NCBI RefSeq assembly: GCF_008632125.1
Contig: NZ_VWRN01000053.1
Coordinates: 186,001 to 250,000, forward strand
Source of the DNA: Cupriavidus cauae
GTDB taxonomy: Bacteria > Pseudomonadota > Gammaproteobacteria > Burkholderiales > Burkholderiaceae
Direction: 5' to 3'
DNA length: 64,000 nucleotides
A program made the translations under genes and the position numbers. Shown in pieces: positions 43,783-52,088 of the stretch (positions are counted from its first letter, which is position 1; each line of letters begins with the position of its first letter). The notes beneath the pieces are model-generated. The model did not search any database. It saw nothing but the letters and a program-made list of their open reading frames with translations, and was not told where the DNA came from.

Positions 43783-46113
43783 ATGTCGATGCGCCGCCAG
43801 GCCGTGCTGTGGAGTGTGTTGACGCCCTTGGTGTTGATTGCGGCGGTGGTGGCCTTCGTGCTGCTGTTCGACTGGAACCGCCTCAAGCCCTGGCTCAACG
43901 AGAAGGTCAGCGATGCCATCGGGCGCCCGTTCGCCGTCAACGGCGACCTGATCCTGACCTGGCGCCGGCCCGAAGGCGAGAGCGGCTGGCGGCGCCTGGT
44001 GCCGTGGCCGCGGCTGTCCGCCCGCGACATCACGATCGGCAACCCCGACTGGACCCAGCAGCCCAATCTCGCCACCGCGCGGGAGCTGGTGTTCCTGCTG
44101 CGCCCGCTGCCGCTGCTGGCGCGCGAGATCTCGCTGCCGACCATCACCATCGATGGCCCTTCCGTCGCGCTCGAACGGCTGGCCGACAAGCGCAACAACT
44201 GGACCTTCCCCACCCGCGAAGACAAGGAGCCATCGCAATGGCACCTGGAAATCGGCGAGGTGGTGCTGACGCGCGGCCATCTGGCGCTGAACGATGCGGC
44301 CAGCAAGATCGAGTTGCGCGCGACGCTCGAGACCATCGGCGATGCCGCGCTGTACGACAAGGACCGCGACGGACCCCTCGCGCCGTCATCCGCACCGACC
44401 TCCGCACCGACCTCCGCACCCTCGTCCGCGCCGTCCGCATCGGCGGCCCCCGCGCGCGGCGCGAGCGTGCCCACCGCGACCGGGGCTTCGGCGGCCGCGG
44501 CCTCGGCGGCAGCGGCCAACAGCAAGGGCGAACCGGTCTACGGCATCCGCTGGCGCGCGGTCGGCCATTACAACAAGGCCACCATCAACGCCAACGGCAA
44601 GGCCGGCGCGGTGCTGAACCTGCGCGACGCCAGCCGGCCCTACCCGCTGCAGGCCGATGTGCGCGTCGGCAGCACCCGCGCGCAGATCGAGGGCACGCTG
44701 ACGGAGCCGGCCCGGCTCGCCGCGCTGGACCTGATGCTGCAGCTGTCCGGCGAGAGCATGGCCGACCTGTATTCGCTGACCGGCGTCGTGCTGCCCGAAA
44801 CCCCGCCGTATCGCACCAACGGCCGCCTGACCGCGACGCTGCGCAAGGGCGCGTCGGTCTATCGCTATCAGAACTTCACCGGCCGGGTGGGCGGCAGCGA
44901 CCTGGGCGGCACGCTGACCTATACGCAGCGCGAGCCGCGCCCGCTGCTCGCCGGCGAACTGGTGTCCAGGCAGTTGCGCTTCGAGGACCTGGCGCCGCTG
45001 ATCGGCGCCGACGCCAAGCCGGGCCAGGCCGCGGCGCGCAGCCCGGTGCGCCAGCCGGCCGACAAGGCGTTGCCGGTGGCGCCGTTCCGCACCGAGCGCT
45101 GGGACGATATCGATGCCGACGTGCGCTTCACGGGCCAGCGCATCATTCGCGACGTCGACCTGCCGATCAACAATCTGCAGACCCATATCGTGCTGCAGGA
45201 CGGCGTGCTGAACCTGAAGCCGCTGAACTTCGGCGTGGCCGGCGGCACCCTGAGTTCGATGCTCCAGCTCAATGGCAAGCGCACGCCGATGGGCGCGACC
45301 ATCGACATGACGGCGCGCCATCTGAAGATCAAGCAGCTGTTCCCCAACCTCGAATCGATGCGCGCCAGCATCGGCGAGATCAACGGGGCCGCCAAGCTGT
45401 CGGCCACCGGCAATTCGGTGGCGGCGCTGCTCGGCTCGTCCAACGGCGAGGCGCGGCTGCTGGTCGAGAACGGCACCATCAGCAAGTTCATCCTCGAGGC
45501 GATGGGGCTGAACGTCGGCAGCGTGATCATCGCCAAGCTGTTCGGCGACAAGCCGGTACAGATCAACTGCGGGGTGGCGGACTTCACCTTCACCAACGGC
45601 ATGGGCCGCGCCCGCACCTTCGTCATCGACACGCAGGACGCGACCATCACGGCCACCGGCGTGGTGGACCTGTCCAGCGAGCGGCTGGGCCTGACGATCA
45701 ACCCCGACTCCAAGGGCATGCGCGTGTTCTCGCTGCGCTCGCCGCTGTATGTCGGCGGCACGCTGAAGGACCCGCGCGTCAGCCCGGACATCGGCGTGCT
45801 GGCGCTGCGGGCCGGCGGCGCGGTGGCGCTGGCGCTGCTGGCGCCGGTCGCCACGGTGCTGCCGCTGATCGATCTGTCGCCAGCCGAGGACAGCCAGTGC
45901 GGCAAGCTGCTGGCGGAGCTGCGCAAGCGGCCGACCGCGCCGCCGCCGGGCAAGACCTACCGCGATCGCCGTGCCCCGGCTTCGGCTGCGGCGGCTCCCA
46001 CGGGCCAGGCGCCGGCGGGCGGCAACGAGCCGGAGCCGCGCCGCCAGAATCCCGCCGCGCCGGCCGCACCGTCGCCCGGACCCAACAGAACGCCGATGTA
46101 CCAGGGCGGCTGA
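43783..46113 (+). CDS. AsmA family protein
   Basis: A 776-residue member of the AsmA family: one N-terminal membrane helix (residues about 10-31) and a long periplasmic beta-groove, thought to aid lipid transport or outer-membrane homeostasis. Typical pieces are FDWNRLKPWLNEKVSDAIGRPFAVNGDL at the N-terminus and, near the end, IDTQDATITATGVVDLSSERLGLTINPDSKG plus GGTLKDPRVSPD. Residues about 202-250 are a Ser/Ala/Pro/Thr insert (SAPTSAPT) coded by 12-bp repeats. The last 45 residues are Pro/Ala-rich. CAGGAG precedes ATG 43783. Divergent from tcdA. Confidence 0.92.
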   Translation: MSMRRQAVLWSVLTPLVLIAAVVAFVLLFDWNRLKPWLNEKVSDAIGRPFAVNGDLILTWRRPEGESGWRRLVPWPRLSARDITIGNPDWTQQPNLATARELVFLLRPLPLLAREISLPTITIDGPSVALERLADKRNNWTFPTREDKEPSQWHLEIGEVVLTRGHLALNDAASKIELRATLETIGDAALYDKDRDGPLAPSSAPTSAPTSAPSSAPSASAAPARGASVPTATGASAAAASAAAANSKGEPVYGIRWRAVGHYNKATINANGKAGAVLNLRDASRPYPLQADVRVGSTRAQIEGTLTEPARLAALDLMLQLSGESMADLYSLTGVVLPETPPYRTNGRLTATLRKGASVYRYQNFTGRVGGSDLGGTLTYTQREPRPLLAGELVSRQLRFEDLAPLIGADAKPGQAAARSPVRQPADKALPVAPFRTERWDDIDADVRFTGQRIIRDVDLPINNLQTHIVLQDGVLNLKPLNFGVAGGTLSSMLQLNGKRTPMGATIDMTARHLKIKQLFPNLESMRASIGEINGAAKLSATGNSVAALLGSSNGEARLLVENGTISKFILEAMGLNVGSVIIAKLFGDKPVQINCGVADFTFTNGMGRARTFVIDTQDATITATGVVDLSSERLGLTINPDSKGMRVFSLRSPLYVGGTLKDPRVSPDIGVLALRAGGAVALALLAPVATVLPLIDLSPAEDSQCGKLLAELRKRPTAPPPGKTYRDRRAPASAAAAPTGQAPAGGNEPEPRRQNPAAPAAPSPGPNRTPMYQGG

Positions 46114-46220
46114 CGCGCTGCCCGACGCACTTCGACCCGCTGGTGCGTCGTCCACCGATGCTCCAGCGCAACACTCGCGGACCAACGCCCCGTTTCTGTG
46201 CACCAAAACCTAAAAGACCG

Positions 46221-46263
46221 TTGCACGCTGTCAACAAGCGTCCCATAATTAAATGGCCATTTA
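46221..46263 (+). promoter_or_regulatory. Promoter and 14-bp palindrome upstream of the MFS gene
   Basis: -35 TTGCAC (46221-46226), 17-bp spacer, -10 CATAAT (46244-46249). The perfect palindrome TAAATGGCCATTTA (46250-46263) starts right after the -10 and covers the expected start of transcription, as an operator would. The remainder of the 336-bp gap between the AsmA and MFS genes shows no gene. Confidence 0.72.
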
Positions 46264-46449
46264 CATGGAGACGCCCAGCGGTAGCGGCGCCTCGATGCAC
46301 AACACCACGCTGTAAACGGATGGCAATTTGCAGGTGGCGCCCGTCAGGGCGCGGCCTGTTGCGGGGCGCGGCGCATGCCGCCCCCCGTTCGTCTTTTCCC
46401 GGTTGTTCCGGTCTGCCGTTTCACCCCCTCCGCTCCGGTCCTTGCACGA

Positions 46450-47643
46450 ATGACGCCGTATTCCGCCGCCGCCATGCCGATCAGTGTTCTGATCGCGCTG
46501 ACGGTGTGCAACCACGTGGCGTTCAACGCCAGCCGCGTCGTCGTTTCCCTGTTTGCCATTTCGCTGAAGGCCTCGACCATCACGCTCGGCGTGCTGATGT
46601 CGCTGTACGCGCTGCTGCCGATGCTGCTGGCGATCCGCGCCGGGCGCCGCATCGACCAGATCGGGCCGCGCCGGCCGATGACCGCGGGCTCGCTGATGGT
46701 GGTCGGCGGCACGCTGCTGCCGGCGATCTGGCCGAGCGTCGCCGCGCTGTACGCGTCGTGCGCGCTGATCGGCGTCGGCTTCATGCTGGTCCAGGTCGCG
46801 ATGCAGTTGCTGATCGGGCAGCTGTCGACCGACGAGACCCGTCTTCGCAACTACACCTGGCATGCGCTGGGGCTGTCGGTATCGGGCACGCTGGGCCCGG
46901 TGGTGGTCGGCTACGTGATCGAGCACGCCGGCTATCGCCCCGCCTTCCTGCTGCTGGTCGGCGTCGCGCTGATCGGTCAGATCGGCCTGCGGCTCGTCCA
47001 TGACCGCCTGCCCGCGCAAGGCGCCGGCGCCGCGCGCCAGGCCGCGCTCGACGGCAGCCGCGGCTCCGCGCTGGATCTGCTGCAGGTGCCCGAGCTGCGC
47101 GCCGTCTTCGTCGCCAGCGCGGTGCTGTCCGCCGCCTGGGACCTGCATGCCTTCCTGATCCCGATCCAGGGCACGCGCGTCGGCCTGTCGCCCTCGTCGA
47201 TCGGCTGGGTGCTCGGCGCCTTCGCCATCGCCACGCTGGCGATCCGCATCGCGATGCCGCTGGTCACGCGCCATCTGTCCGAATGGAAGATCATCCGCGG
47301 CGCGCTGCTGGTCGGCGGCATCGCGTACCTGCTCTATCCCTTCGTCTCGACGTTCTGGCTGATGTGCTGCCTGGCGTTCGTGCTGGGCCTGGCGCTGGGC
47401 AGCGCCCAGCCCAACGTGATGAACATCCTGCATAGCGCGTCGCCGTCGGGCCGCGCCGGCGAGGCGCTGGGCCTGCGCTCGGCCGTGCTGAACACCAGCC
47501 AGGTGGTATGGCCGCTGACCTTCGGCGTGGTCGGCACCGCGCTGGGCATGCTGCCGATCTTCTTGTCGATGGCTGGCGCGATGGGCGTGGCCGGCTACTA
47601 TTCGCGCGGACAGACGCGCAAGCTGCCGCCGCCCGCCGCCTGA
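46450..47643 (+). CDS. MFS transporter
   Basis: A 397-residue inner-membrane permease with about 12 hydrophobic segments. The loop 2-3 motif is RAGRRIDQIGPRRPM (residues about 62-76), the standard MFS signature. Its cytoplasmic centre has ARQAALDGSRGSALDLLQVPELR. The substrate is unknown; the family pattern is that of small efflux carriers. ATG 46450 lies 13 residues before the first helix; an alternative Met is 8 codons later. The strong promoter and palindrome upstream imply regulated expression. Confidence 0.9.
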   Translation: MTPYSAAAMPISVLIALTVCNHVAFNASRVVVSLFAISLKASTITLGVLMSLYALLPMLLAIRAGRRIDQIGPRRPMTAGSLMVVGGTLLPAIWPSVAALYASCALIGVGFMLVQVAMQLLIGQLSTDETRLRNYTWHALGLSVSGTLGPVVVGYVIEHAGYRPAFLLLVGVALIGQIGLRLVHDRLPAQGAGAARQAALDGSRGSALDLLQVPELRAVFVASAVLSAAWDLHAFLIPIQGTRVGLSPSSIGWVLGAFAIATLAIRIAMPLVTRHLSEWKIIRGALLVGGIAYLLYPFVSTFWLMCCLAFVLGLALGSAQPNVMNILHSASPSGRAGEALGLRSAVLNTSQVVWPLTFGVVGTALGMLPIFLSMAGAMGVAGYYSRGQTRKLPPPAA

Positions 47644-47865
47644 GGCCGCTTCAGGTCGTAGCGCGGTTGAAACACGGTCGGAGCGCGGTTGAAGCCTGGC
47701 TGGAGCGCGGCCCGGGCCGGCTCGCGGGCCGGGATGCCTTCGCTATACTCCAGGCATCCAGATCCGCTTGTCGACCGCACGCAAGACGCTGTGCCGACGC
47801 AATCGGAGACCCGTTCAGGAATCTTCAGCCATCCCCGCCGCGGCCATGCCGCTGCCCTTCCCGCC

Positions 47866-48504
47866 ATGACGCAACTCGCCGATCTCCGTCGTACCTATGT
47901 GCTCGGTTCCCTCACCGAAGCCGATGTCGCGCCCCAACCCATCGCGCAATTCGAACGCTGGTTCGAGGAAGCGCTGACCGCCAAGCTGCCCGAGCCGAAT
48001 GCGATGACGCTGGCCACGGTCGACGCCAGCGGCCAGCCCTCGGCCCGCATCGTGCTGCTCAAGGGCATCGACGAGCGCGGCTTCACCTTCTTCACCAATT
48101 ACGAGAGCCGCAAGGGGCTGGAACTCGCGGTCAATCCGCGCGCCGCGCTGCTGTTCCACTGGGTACAGCTCGAGCGGCAGGTCCGCATCGAAGGCGCCGT
48201 CGAGAAAGTCAGCGACGCCGAGAGCGATGCCTACTTTGCCTCGCGGCCGCTGGGCTCGCGCATCGGCGCCTGGGCGTCGGCGCAGAGCCAGGAGGTCAGC
48301 GACCGCGCGCTGCTCGAACAGCGCGAGGCCGAGTTCCGCCAGCGCTTCGGCGAGAACCCGCCGCGGCCGCCGCACTGGGGCGGCTATCGCGTGGCGCCGA
48401 CGCGCGTCGAATTCTGGCAGGGCCGCCCGTCGCGGCTGCACGATCGCATCGCTTATCTGCGCCAGCCCGACGGCAGCTGGCGCATCGCGCGGCTGTCGCC
48501 GTGA
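47866..48504 (+). CDS. pdxH: Pyridoxine/pyridoxamine 5'-phosphate oxidase
   Basis: Last step of pyridoxal 5'-phosphate synthesis, FMN-dependent. It is 212 residues, as expected. Signatures: [84 protein letters not shown] and the C-terminal [17 protein letters not shown] (here [17 protein letters not shown]) with RLSP at the end. ATG 47866 gives the canonical N-terminus. Its TGA is the first base triplet of a 10-bp tandem repeat. Confidence 0.97.
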   Translation: MTQLADLRRTYVLGSLTEADVAPQPIAQFERWFEEALTAKLPEPNAMTLATVDASGQPSARIVLLKGIDERGFTFFTNYESRKGLELAVNPRAALLFHWVQLERQVRIEGAVEKVSDAESDAYFASRPLGSRIGAWASAQSQEVSDRALLEQREAEFRQRFGENPPRPPHWGGYRVAPTRVEFWQGRPSRLHDRIAYLRQPDGSWRIARLSP

Positions 48505-48560
48505 GGTCGCCTGAGGTCGCCTGAGGTCGCCGAGGATCGCCTGAGGTCGTCCTGAGGATC
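48502..48560. repeat. 10-bp tandem repeats starting at the pdxH stop codon
   Basis: TGAGGTCGCC three times in perfect tandem (48502-48531), then degenerate GAGGATCGCC and TGAGGTCGTC units. Each unit carries TGA, so any copy number preserves the pdxH stop. Confidence 0.9.
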
Positions 48561-48654
48561 GCCCGACGGCGACCCGAAGCGTCGCCGTGGCGTGGCCTCG
48601 ATGGTCCTCATCGGGCGCGCACCGTTTTGCCCCTGTCATTGATATGGGGTCTAG

Positions 48655-48691
48655 GCAGTGCACTGCACACCTGCGCGGTTTGGCGTATAAA
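48655..48691 (+). promoter_or_regulatory. Candidate cfa promoter with a 12-bp palindrome
   Basis: Perfect palindrome GCAGTGCACTGC (48655-48666), followed by TATAAA (48686-48691) as a -10. The -35 region at the right spacing overlaps the palindrome and is weak, which would suit an activator or repressor site there. The gap 48561-48834 holds no gene. Confidence 0.5.
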
Positions 48692-48834
48692 GTGAAACGC
48701 CAGACGCACCAGGCAGCGGGCTCTGGCGTTGGGTATGGCACAGCCTGATATATCGGAAGGCCAGGCCGCCCACAGCTGTGGTTGGAGCGCTGTTCGTTCG
48801 GAAATATGCCGCCATTCATCAGGAGGAAAGCCGC

Positions 48835-50067
48835 ATGTTTTTCAAGCAAGCACTGGACACGCAACTGGAGCGCTGGGTCGCGGAATTGCGCGACAAGGCC
48901 AACCTGCCCGTCAAGCTGCGGCTCTGGAATGGCCACGAATACGCGCTGGGCAACTTCGAACAACCGGCGGTCACGCTGACCGTGCGCGAGGCCGGCGCGC
49001 TGCCGCTGCTGCTGACGCCGACGCTGGACAACCTCGGCGAGGCCTACGTCCAGCAGAAGATCGATCTGGAAGGCAAGCTCGCCGACATCATCGCGGTCGG
49101 CTACGGCTTCTCGCGCGCCACCACGCAACTGGCCGGCAGCACGCTGGCCCGCGTCGCGCAACGCTTCACCCATACCAAGCAGGAAGACAAGGCGTCGATC
49201 GAATACCACTACGACGTCTCCAACGACTTCTACAAGCTGTGGCTGGACCCGAACATGGTCTACTCCTGTGCGTACTTCGAGCACGGCACCGAGGACCTGG
49301 CCACCGCGCAGCTCAAGAAGATCGACCACATCCTGACCAAGATCCGCCTGCAGCCGGGCCAGACACTGCTCGACATCGGCTGCGGCTGGGGCGCGCTGGT
49401 GCTGCGCGCCGCGCAGAAGTTCGGCGCGCGCTGTGTGGGCATCACGCTGTCGGAAAACCAGTTCGCGCTGGCCACCGAACGGGTCAAACAGGCCGGGCTG
49501 TCGGACCGCATCGAGATCCGCCTGCAGGACTATCGCGATGTCGGCGGCACCTTCGACCGCATCACCAGCGTCGGCATGTTCGAGCATGTCGGCAAGGAAA
49601 ACCTGGTCACCTACTTCAGCCGCATGTGCGAGCTGCTGGCCGACGACGGTATCGCGATGAACCACGGCATCACCTCGCCCGATCCGGACAGTGGCAAGGT
49701 GCCGATGGACGGTGCCCAGTTCATGGACCGCTACGTGTTCCCGCAGGGCGAGTTGCCGCACATCAGCATGGTGCTGCATACGCTCGCCAAGGGCGGCCTG
49801 GAGGCCTACGACGTGGAGCTGCTGCGCCGGCACTATGCGCAGACGCTGCGGCACTGGGCCGAGAACTTCGAGACGCACGGCGAGACCATTCGCGCGATGG
49901 TCGGCGAGAAGAAATACCGCATCTGGCGCGTCTATCTGGCCGGCTGCGCGCAGGCGTTCGACAGCGAGAAGATGTCGATCTACCAGGTGGTCTGCCACAA
50001 GGCCACCCAGCCGTCGAGCACGCTGCCCTGGTCGCGCCATTACATCTACGACAAGACGCTGGATTGA
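48835..50067 (+). CDS. cfa: Cyclopropane-fatty-acyl-phospholipid synthase
   Basis: SAM-dependent methylene transfer to unsaturated acyl chains of membrane phospholipids. It is 410 residues. The SAM-binding motif LLDIGCGWGALVLRAA is near residue 180. Other family segments are DKASIEYHYDVSNDFYKLWLD, MVYSCAYF and SVGMFEHVGKENL. The N-terminal lipid-binding domain is present. A strong AGGAGGAAAG precedes ATG 48835, which decides it over an upstream in-frame start. Single gene. Confidence 0.96.
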   Translation: MFFKQALDTQLERWVAELRDKANLPVKLRLWNGHEYALGNFEQPAVTLTVREAGALPLLLTPTLDNLGEAYVQQKIDLEGKLADIIAVGYGFSRATTQLAGSTLARVAQRFTHTKQEDKASIEYHYDVSNDFYKLWLDPNMVYSCAYFEHGTEDLATAQLKKIDHILTKIRLQPGQTLLDIGCGWGALVLRAAQKFGARCVGITLSENQFALATERVKQAGLSDRIEIRLQDYRDVGGTFDRITSVGMFEHVGKENLVTYFSRMCELLADDGIAMNHGITSPDPDSGKVPMDGAQFMDRYVFPQGELPHISMVLHTLAKGGLEAYDVELLRRHYAQTLRHWAENFETHGETIRAMVGEKKYRIWRVYLAGCAQAFDSEKMSIYQVVCHKATQPSSTLPWSRHYIYDKTLD

Positions 50068-50130
50068 GGCGGCCGGCATGACGCCAGGCTTCGCTGTGCG
50101 CGCTGTGCGCGCTGGCTTCGCTGATCTTCG

Positions 50131-50186
50131 CTGACTCGCTGACTCGCTGACTCGCTGACTCGCTGACTCGCTGACTCGCTGACTCA
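50131..50186. repeat. Seven 8-bp CTGACTCG repeats
   Basis: Seven units in near-perfect tandem between cfa and the DUF72 gene, ending about 20 bp before the latter's TTG start. Degenerate GCTTCGCTG and CTGTGCGCG units precede it (50090-50130). Confidence 0.95.
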
Positions 50187-50208
50187 ATCAGGCTCGACTG
50201 AACCACCT

Positions 50209-51300
50209 TTGACTGAAGACCTGTTCGGCGACCCGGTGTCCGAAAAGACATCGGGTCGCATCGTTTCTCCCGCCGCCCCTGCCGGCCCCGCGACGCCGGC
50301 CGCGGCCGCGGCGGCCACCAAACCGGCCCGGCGCGGCAAGACGGTCCAGCCGGTTGCCGCCTCGGCCGAACTGGCGGCGCTGGCCGCCCGGCTGCCCGCC
50401 CATCTCCACCTCGGCACCTCGACCTGGTCCTACCCCGGCTGGAAAGGCCTGGTCTACGACGGCGACTACAGCGACAGCCTGCTGTCGCGCAAGGGCTTGA
50501 GCGCTTATGCCGCCCATCCGCTGCTGCGCGCCGCCGGCGTCGATCGGGGCTTCTACGCGCCGATTCCGCTGGCCGACTATCTCGCCTATGCGGCCCAGGT
50601 GCCCGACGATTTCCGCTTCCTGGTCAAGGCGCCCGCCAGCGTCTGCGATCCGTGGCTGCGCGCGAGCAATGGCGCAGGCCGGCTCGCCAACGCGGCGTTT
50701 CTCGATGTGGAGATCGCCGTCCGCGATTTCATCGCGCCGGCCACCGCGGGGCTCGGCGCCAAATGCGGGCCGCTGCTGTTCCAGCTGTCGCCGCTGCGCG
50801 CGATGGCGGCCGATGCCGCGGGCTTTCTGTCGCGGCTCGACGCCTTCCTGTCGGCGCTGCCCGCGCTCGACCCGGCGCAGACGCCGAACGCCTGCTATGC
50901 GGTCGAGCTGCGCGACCCCGAACTGCTGACGCCGCGCTTCATCAAGCTGCTGCGTACGCATGGCGTGCGCTTCGGCTGCGCGGCGCGCGACCGCATGCCG
51001 CCGCTGGCGCGCCAGGCCGCGGCGCAGGCGCTGCGCGACGAGGACGAGCCGGGGCCGCTGGTGCTGCGCTGGCTGCTGCATGAGGGCTACGGCTACGAGC
51101 AGGCCGAGGCGGCGTTCGAGCCGTTCGACCGGCTGCGCGCGCTCGATCCGCAGACGCTGGCCGCCGCGGCCGACCTGGCGGTGCGCACGCTGCAGGCCGG
51201 GCAGCCGGCCTATCTGATCGTCAGCAACAACGCCGAGGGCTGCGCGCCGCTGACGCTGGCGCGGCTGGCGGAGGCGATCGCGCAGCGGCTGGACGTCTAG
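50209..51300 (+). CDS. DUF72 domain protein
   Basis: A 363-residue protein. A 50-residue Ala/Pro-rich N-terminus leads into a DUF72 TIM-barrel-like domain: HLHLGTSTWSYPGWKGLVYDGDY, FYAPIPLADYLAYAAQVPDDFRFLVKAP and YLIVSNNAEGCAPLT. The family function is unknown. The TTG start at 50209 has no good ribosome binding site and lies just after an 8-bp repeat tract, so the true start could be the GTG a few codons in. Nothing else in the frame is better. Confidence 0.82.
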   Translation: MTEDLFGDPVSEKTSGRIVSPAAPAGPATPAAAAAATKPARRGKTVQPVAASAELAALAARLPAHLHLGTSTWSYPGWKGLVYDGDYSDSLLSRKGLSAYAAHPLLRAAGVDRGFYAPIPLADYLAYAAQVPDDFRFLVKAPASVCDPWLRASNGAGRLANAAFLDVEIAVRDFIAPATAGLGAKCGPLLFQLSPLRAMAADAAGFLSRLDAFLSALPALDPAQTPNACYAVELRDPELLTPRFIKLLRTHGVRFGCAARDRMPPLARQAAAQALRDEDEPGPLVLRWLLHEGYGYEQAEAAFEPFDRLRALDPQTLAAAADLAVRTLQAGQPAYLIVSNNAEGCAPLTLARLAEAIAQRLDV

Positions 51301-51480
51301 CCTCCGCCACGGCCGCCTGTGCCTCCGCTGCGGCCGCCTGTGCCACTGCCGCGGCTGCCGCGCTTGCTGTCGCTGCCGCTGTCGCTGCCAAGGTTGCCGG
51401 CGTCGTTGGGCCCGCCGCAGTCGCTTTTGCTGCCGCTGTCGCTGCCGACTCTGCGCCGTCGCTGCGGTGCCGCCGCTGCT
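51301..51480. repeat. Degenerate CTGCCGCTGTCG-type repeats
   Basis: Runs of CCTCCGCyrCGGCCGCCTGTGCC and GCTGCCGCTGTCGCTGCC units, directly after the DUF72 stop, filling the gap to the convergent msrA. Confidence 0.65.
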
Positions 51481-51484
51481 GCGC

Positions 51485-52030
51485 TTACTGTGCCCGCAAC
51501 CGGTGCGCGAAACTCTTGCGGAACTTGGCGACCTTCGGCGAGATCACGAAGGCGCAGTAGCCCTGTTCGGGATGATTGCGGAAGTAGTTCTGGTGATAGG
51601 CCTCGGCGCGCCAGTAGCGCTGCGCCGGCTCGAGCTGCGTGACCAGCGGCCCGTCGTAGAGCTGGCGCGCGGCGATGTCGGCCATCACCTGTTCGGCGGT
51701 CGCGCGCTGCGCGTCCGAGTGGGTGTAGATCACCGAGCGGTACTGCGTACCGACGTCGTTGCCCTGGCGATTGAGCGTGGTCGGATCGTGGATCGCGAAG
51801 AAGATCTCCAGGATCTCGCGATAGGAGATCACCGACGGATCGAACGACACCCGCACCACTTCGGCATGGCCGGTATCGCCGCTGCAGACCTGCTCATAGC
51901 TGGGATCGTCGACATGGCCGCCGGTATAGCCGGACTCCACCGCGGTCACGCCTTCGACCTGCTGATAGACCGCCTCCAGGCACCAGAAGCAGCCGCCACC
52001 GAGCGTGGCGATTTCGGTTCGATCTTCCAT
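51485..52030 (-). CDS. msrA: Peptide methionine-S-sulfoxide reductase MsrA
   Basis: Reduces methionine-S-sulfoxide in proteins and free. It is 181 residues. The catalytic motif GGCFWC has nucleophile Cys14. Family motifs follow: GVTAVESGYTGGHVDDPSYEQVCSG, TGHAEVVRVSFDP, DVGTQYRSVIY and AEAYHQNYF. A resolving Cys is likely in YCAF near the C-terminus. It lies 58 bp downstream of the CoA ligase on the same strand and could be read through from it, but the role is unrelated. Confidence 0.97.
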   Translation of the reverse strand: MEDRTEIATLGGGCFWCLEAVYQQVEGVTAVESGYTGGHVDDPSYEQVCSGDTGHAEVVRVSFDPSVISYREILEIFFAIHDPTTLNRQGNDVGTQYRSVIYTHSDAQRATAEQVMADIAARQLYDGPLVTQLEPAQRYWRAEAYHQNYFRNHPEQGYCAFVISPKVAKFRKSFAHRLRAQ

Positions 52031-52088
52031 GGATGCTTACCCGTTGGATGCGCCGCAAGGCGCGATCGAACGATGATACCCGCCGCGC

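Noticed and set aside
43761-47003. A 1080-codon plus-strand frame overlapping the AsmA and MFS genes
   Set aside because: Out of frame with both recognisable proteins and of low-complexity Arg/Ala composition; a GC-driven shadow.
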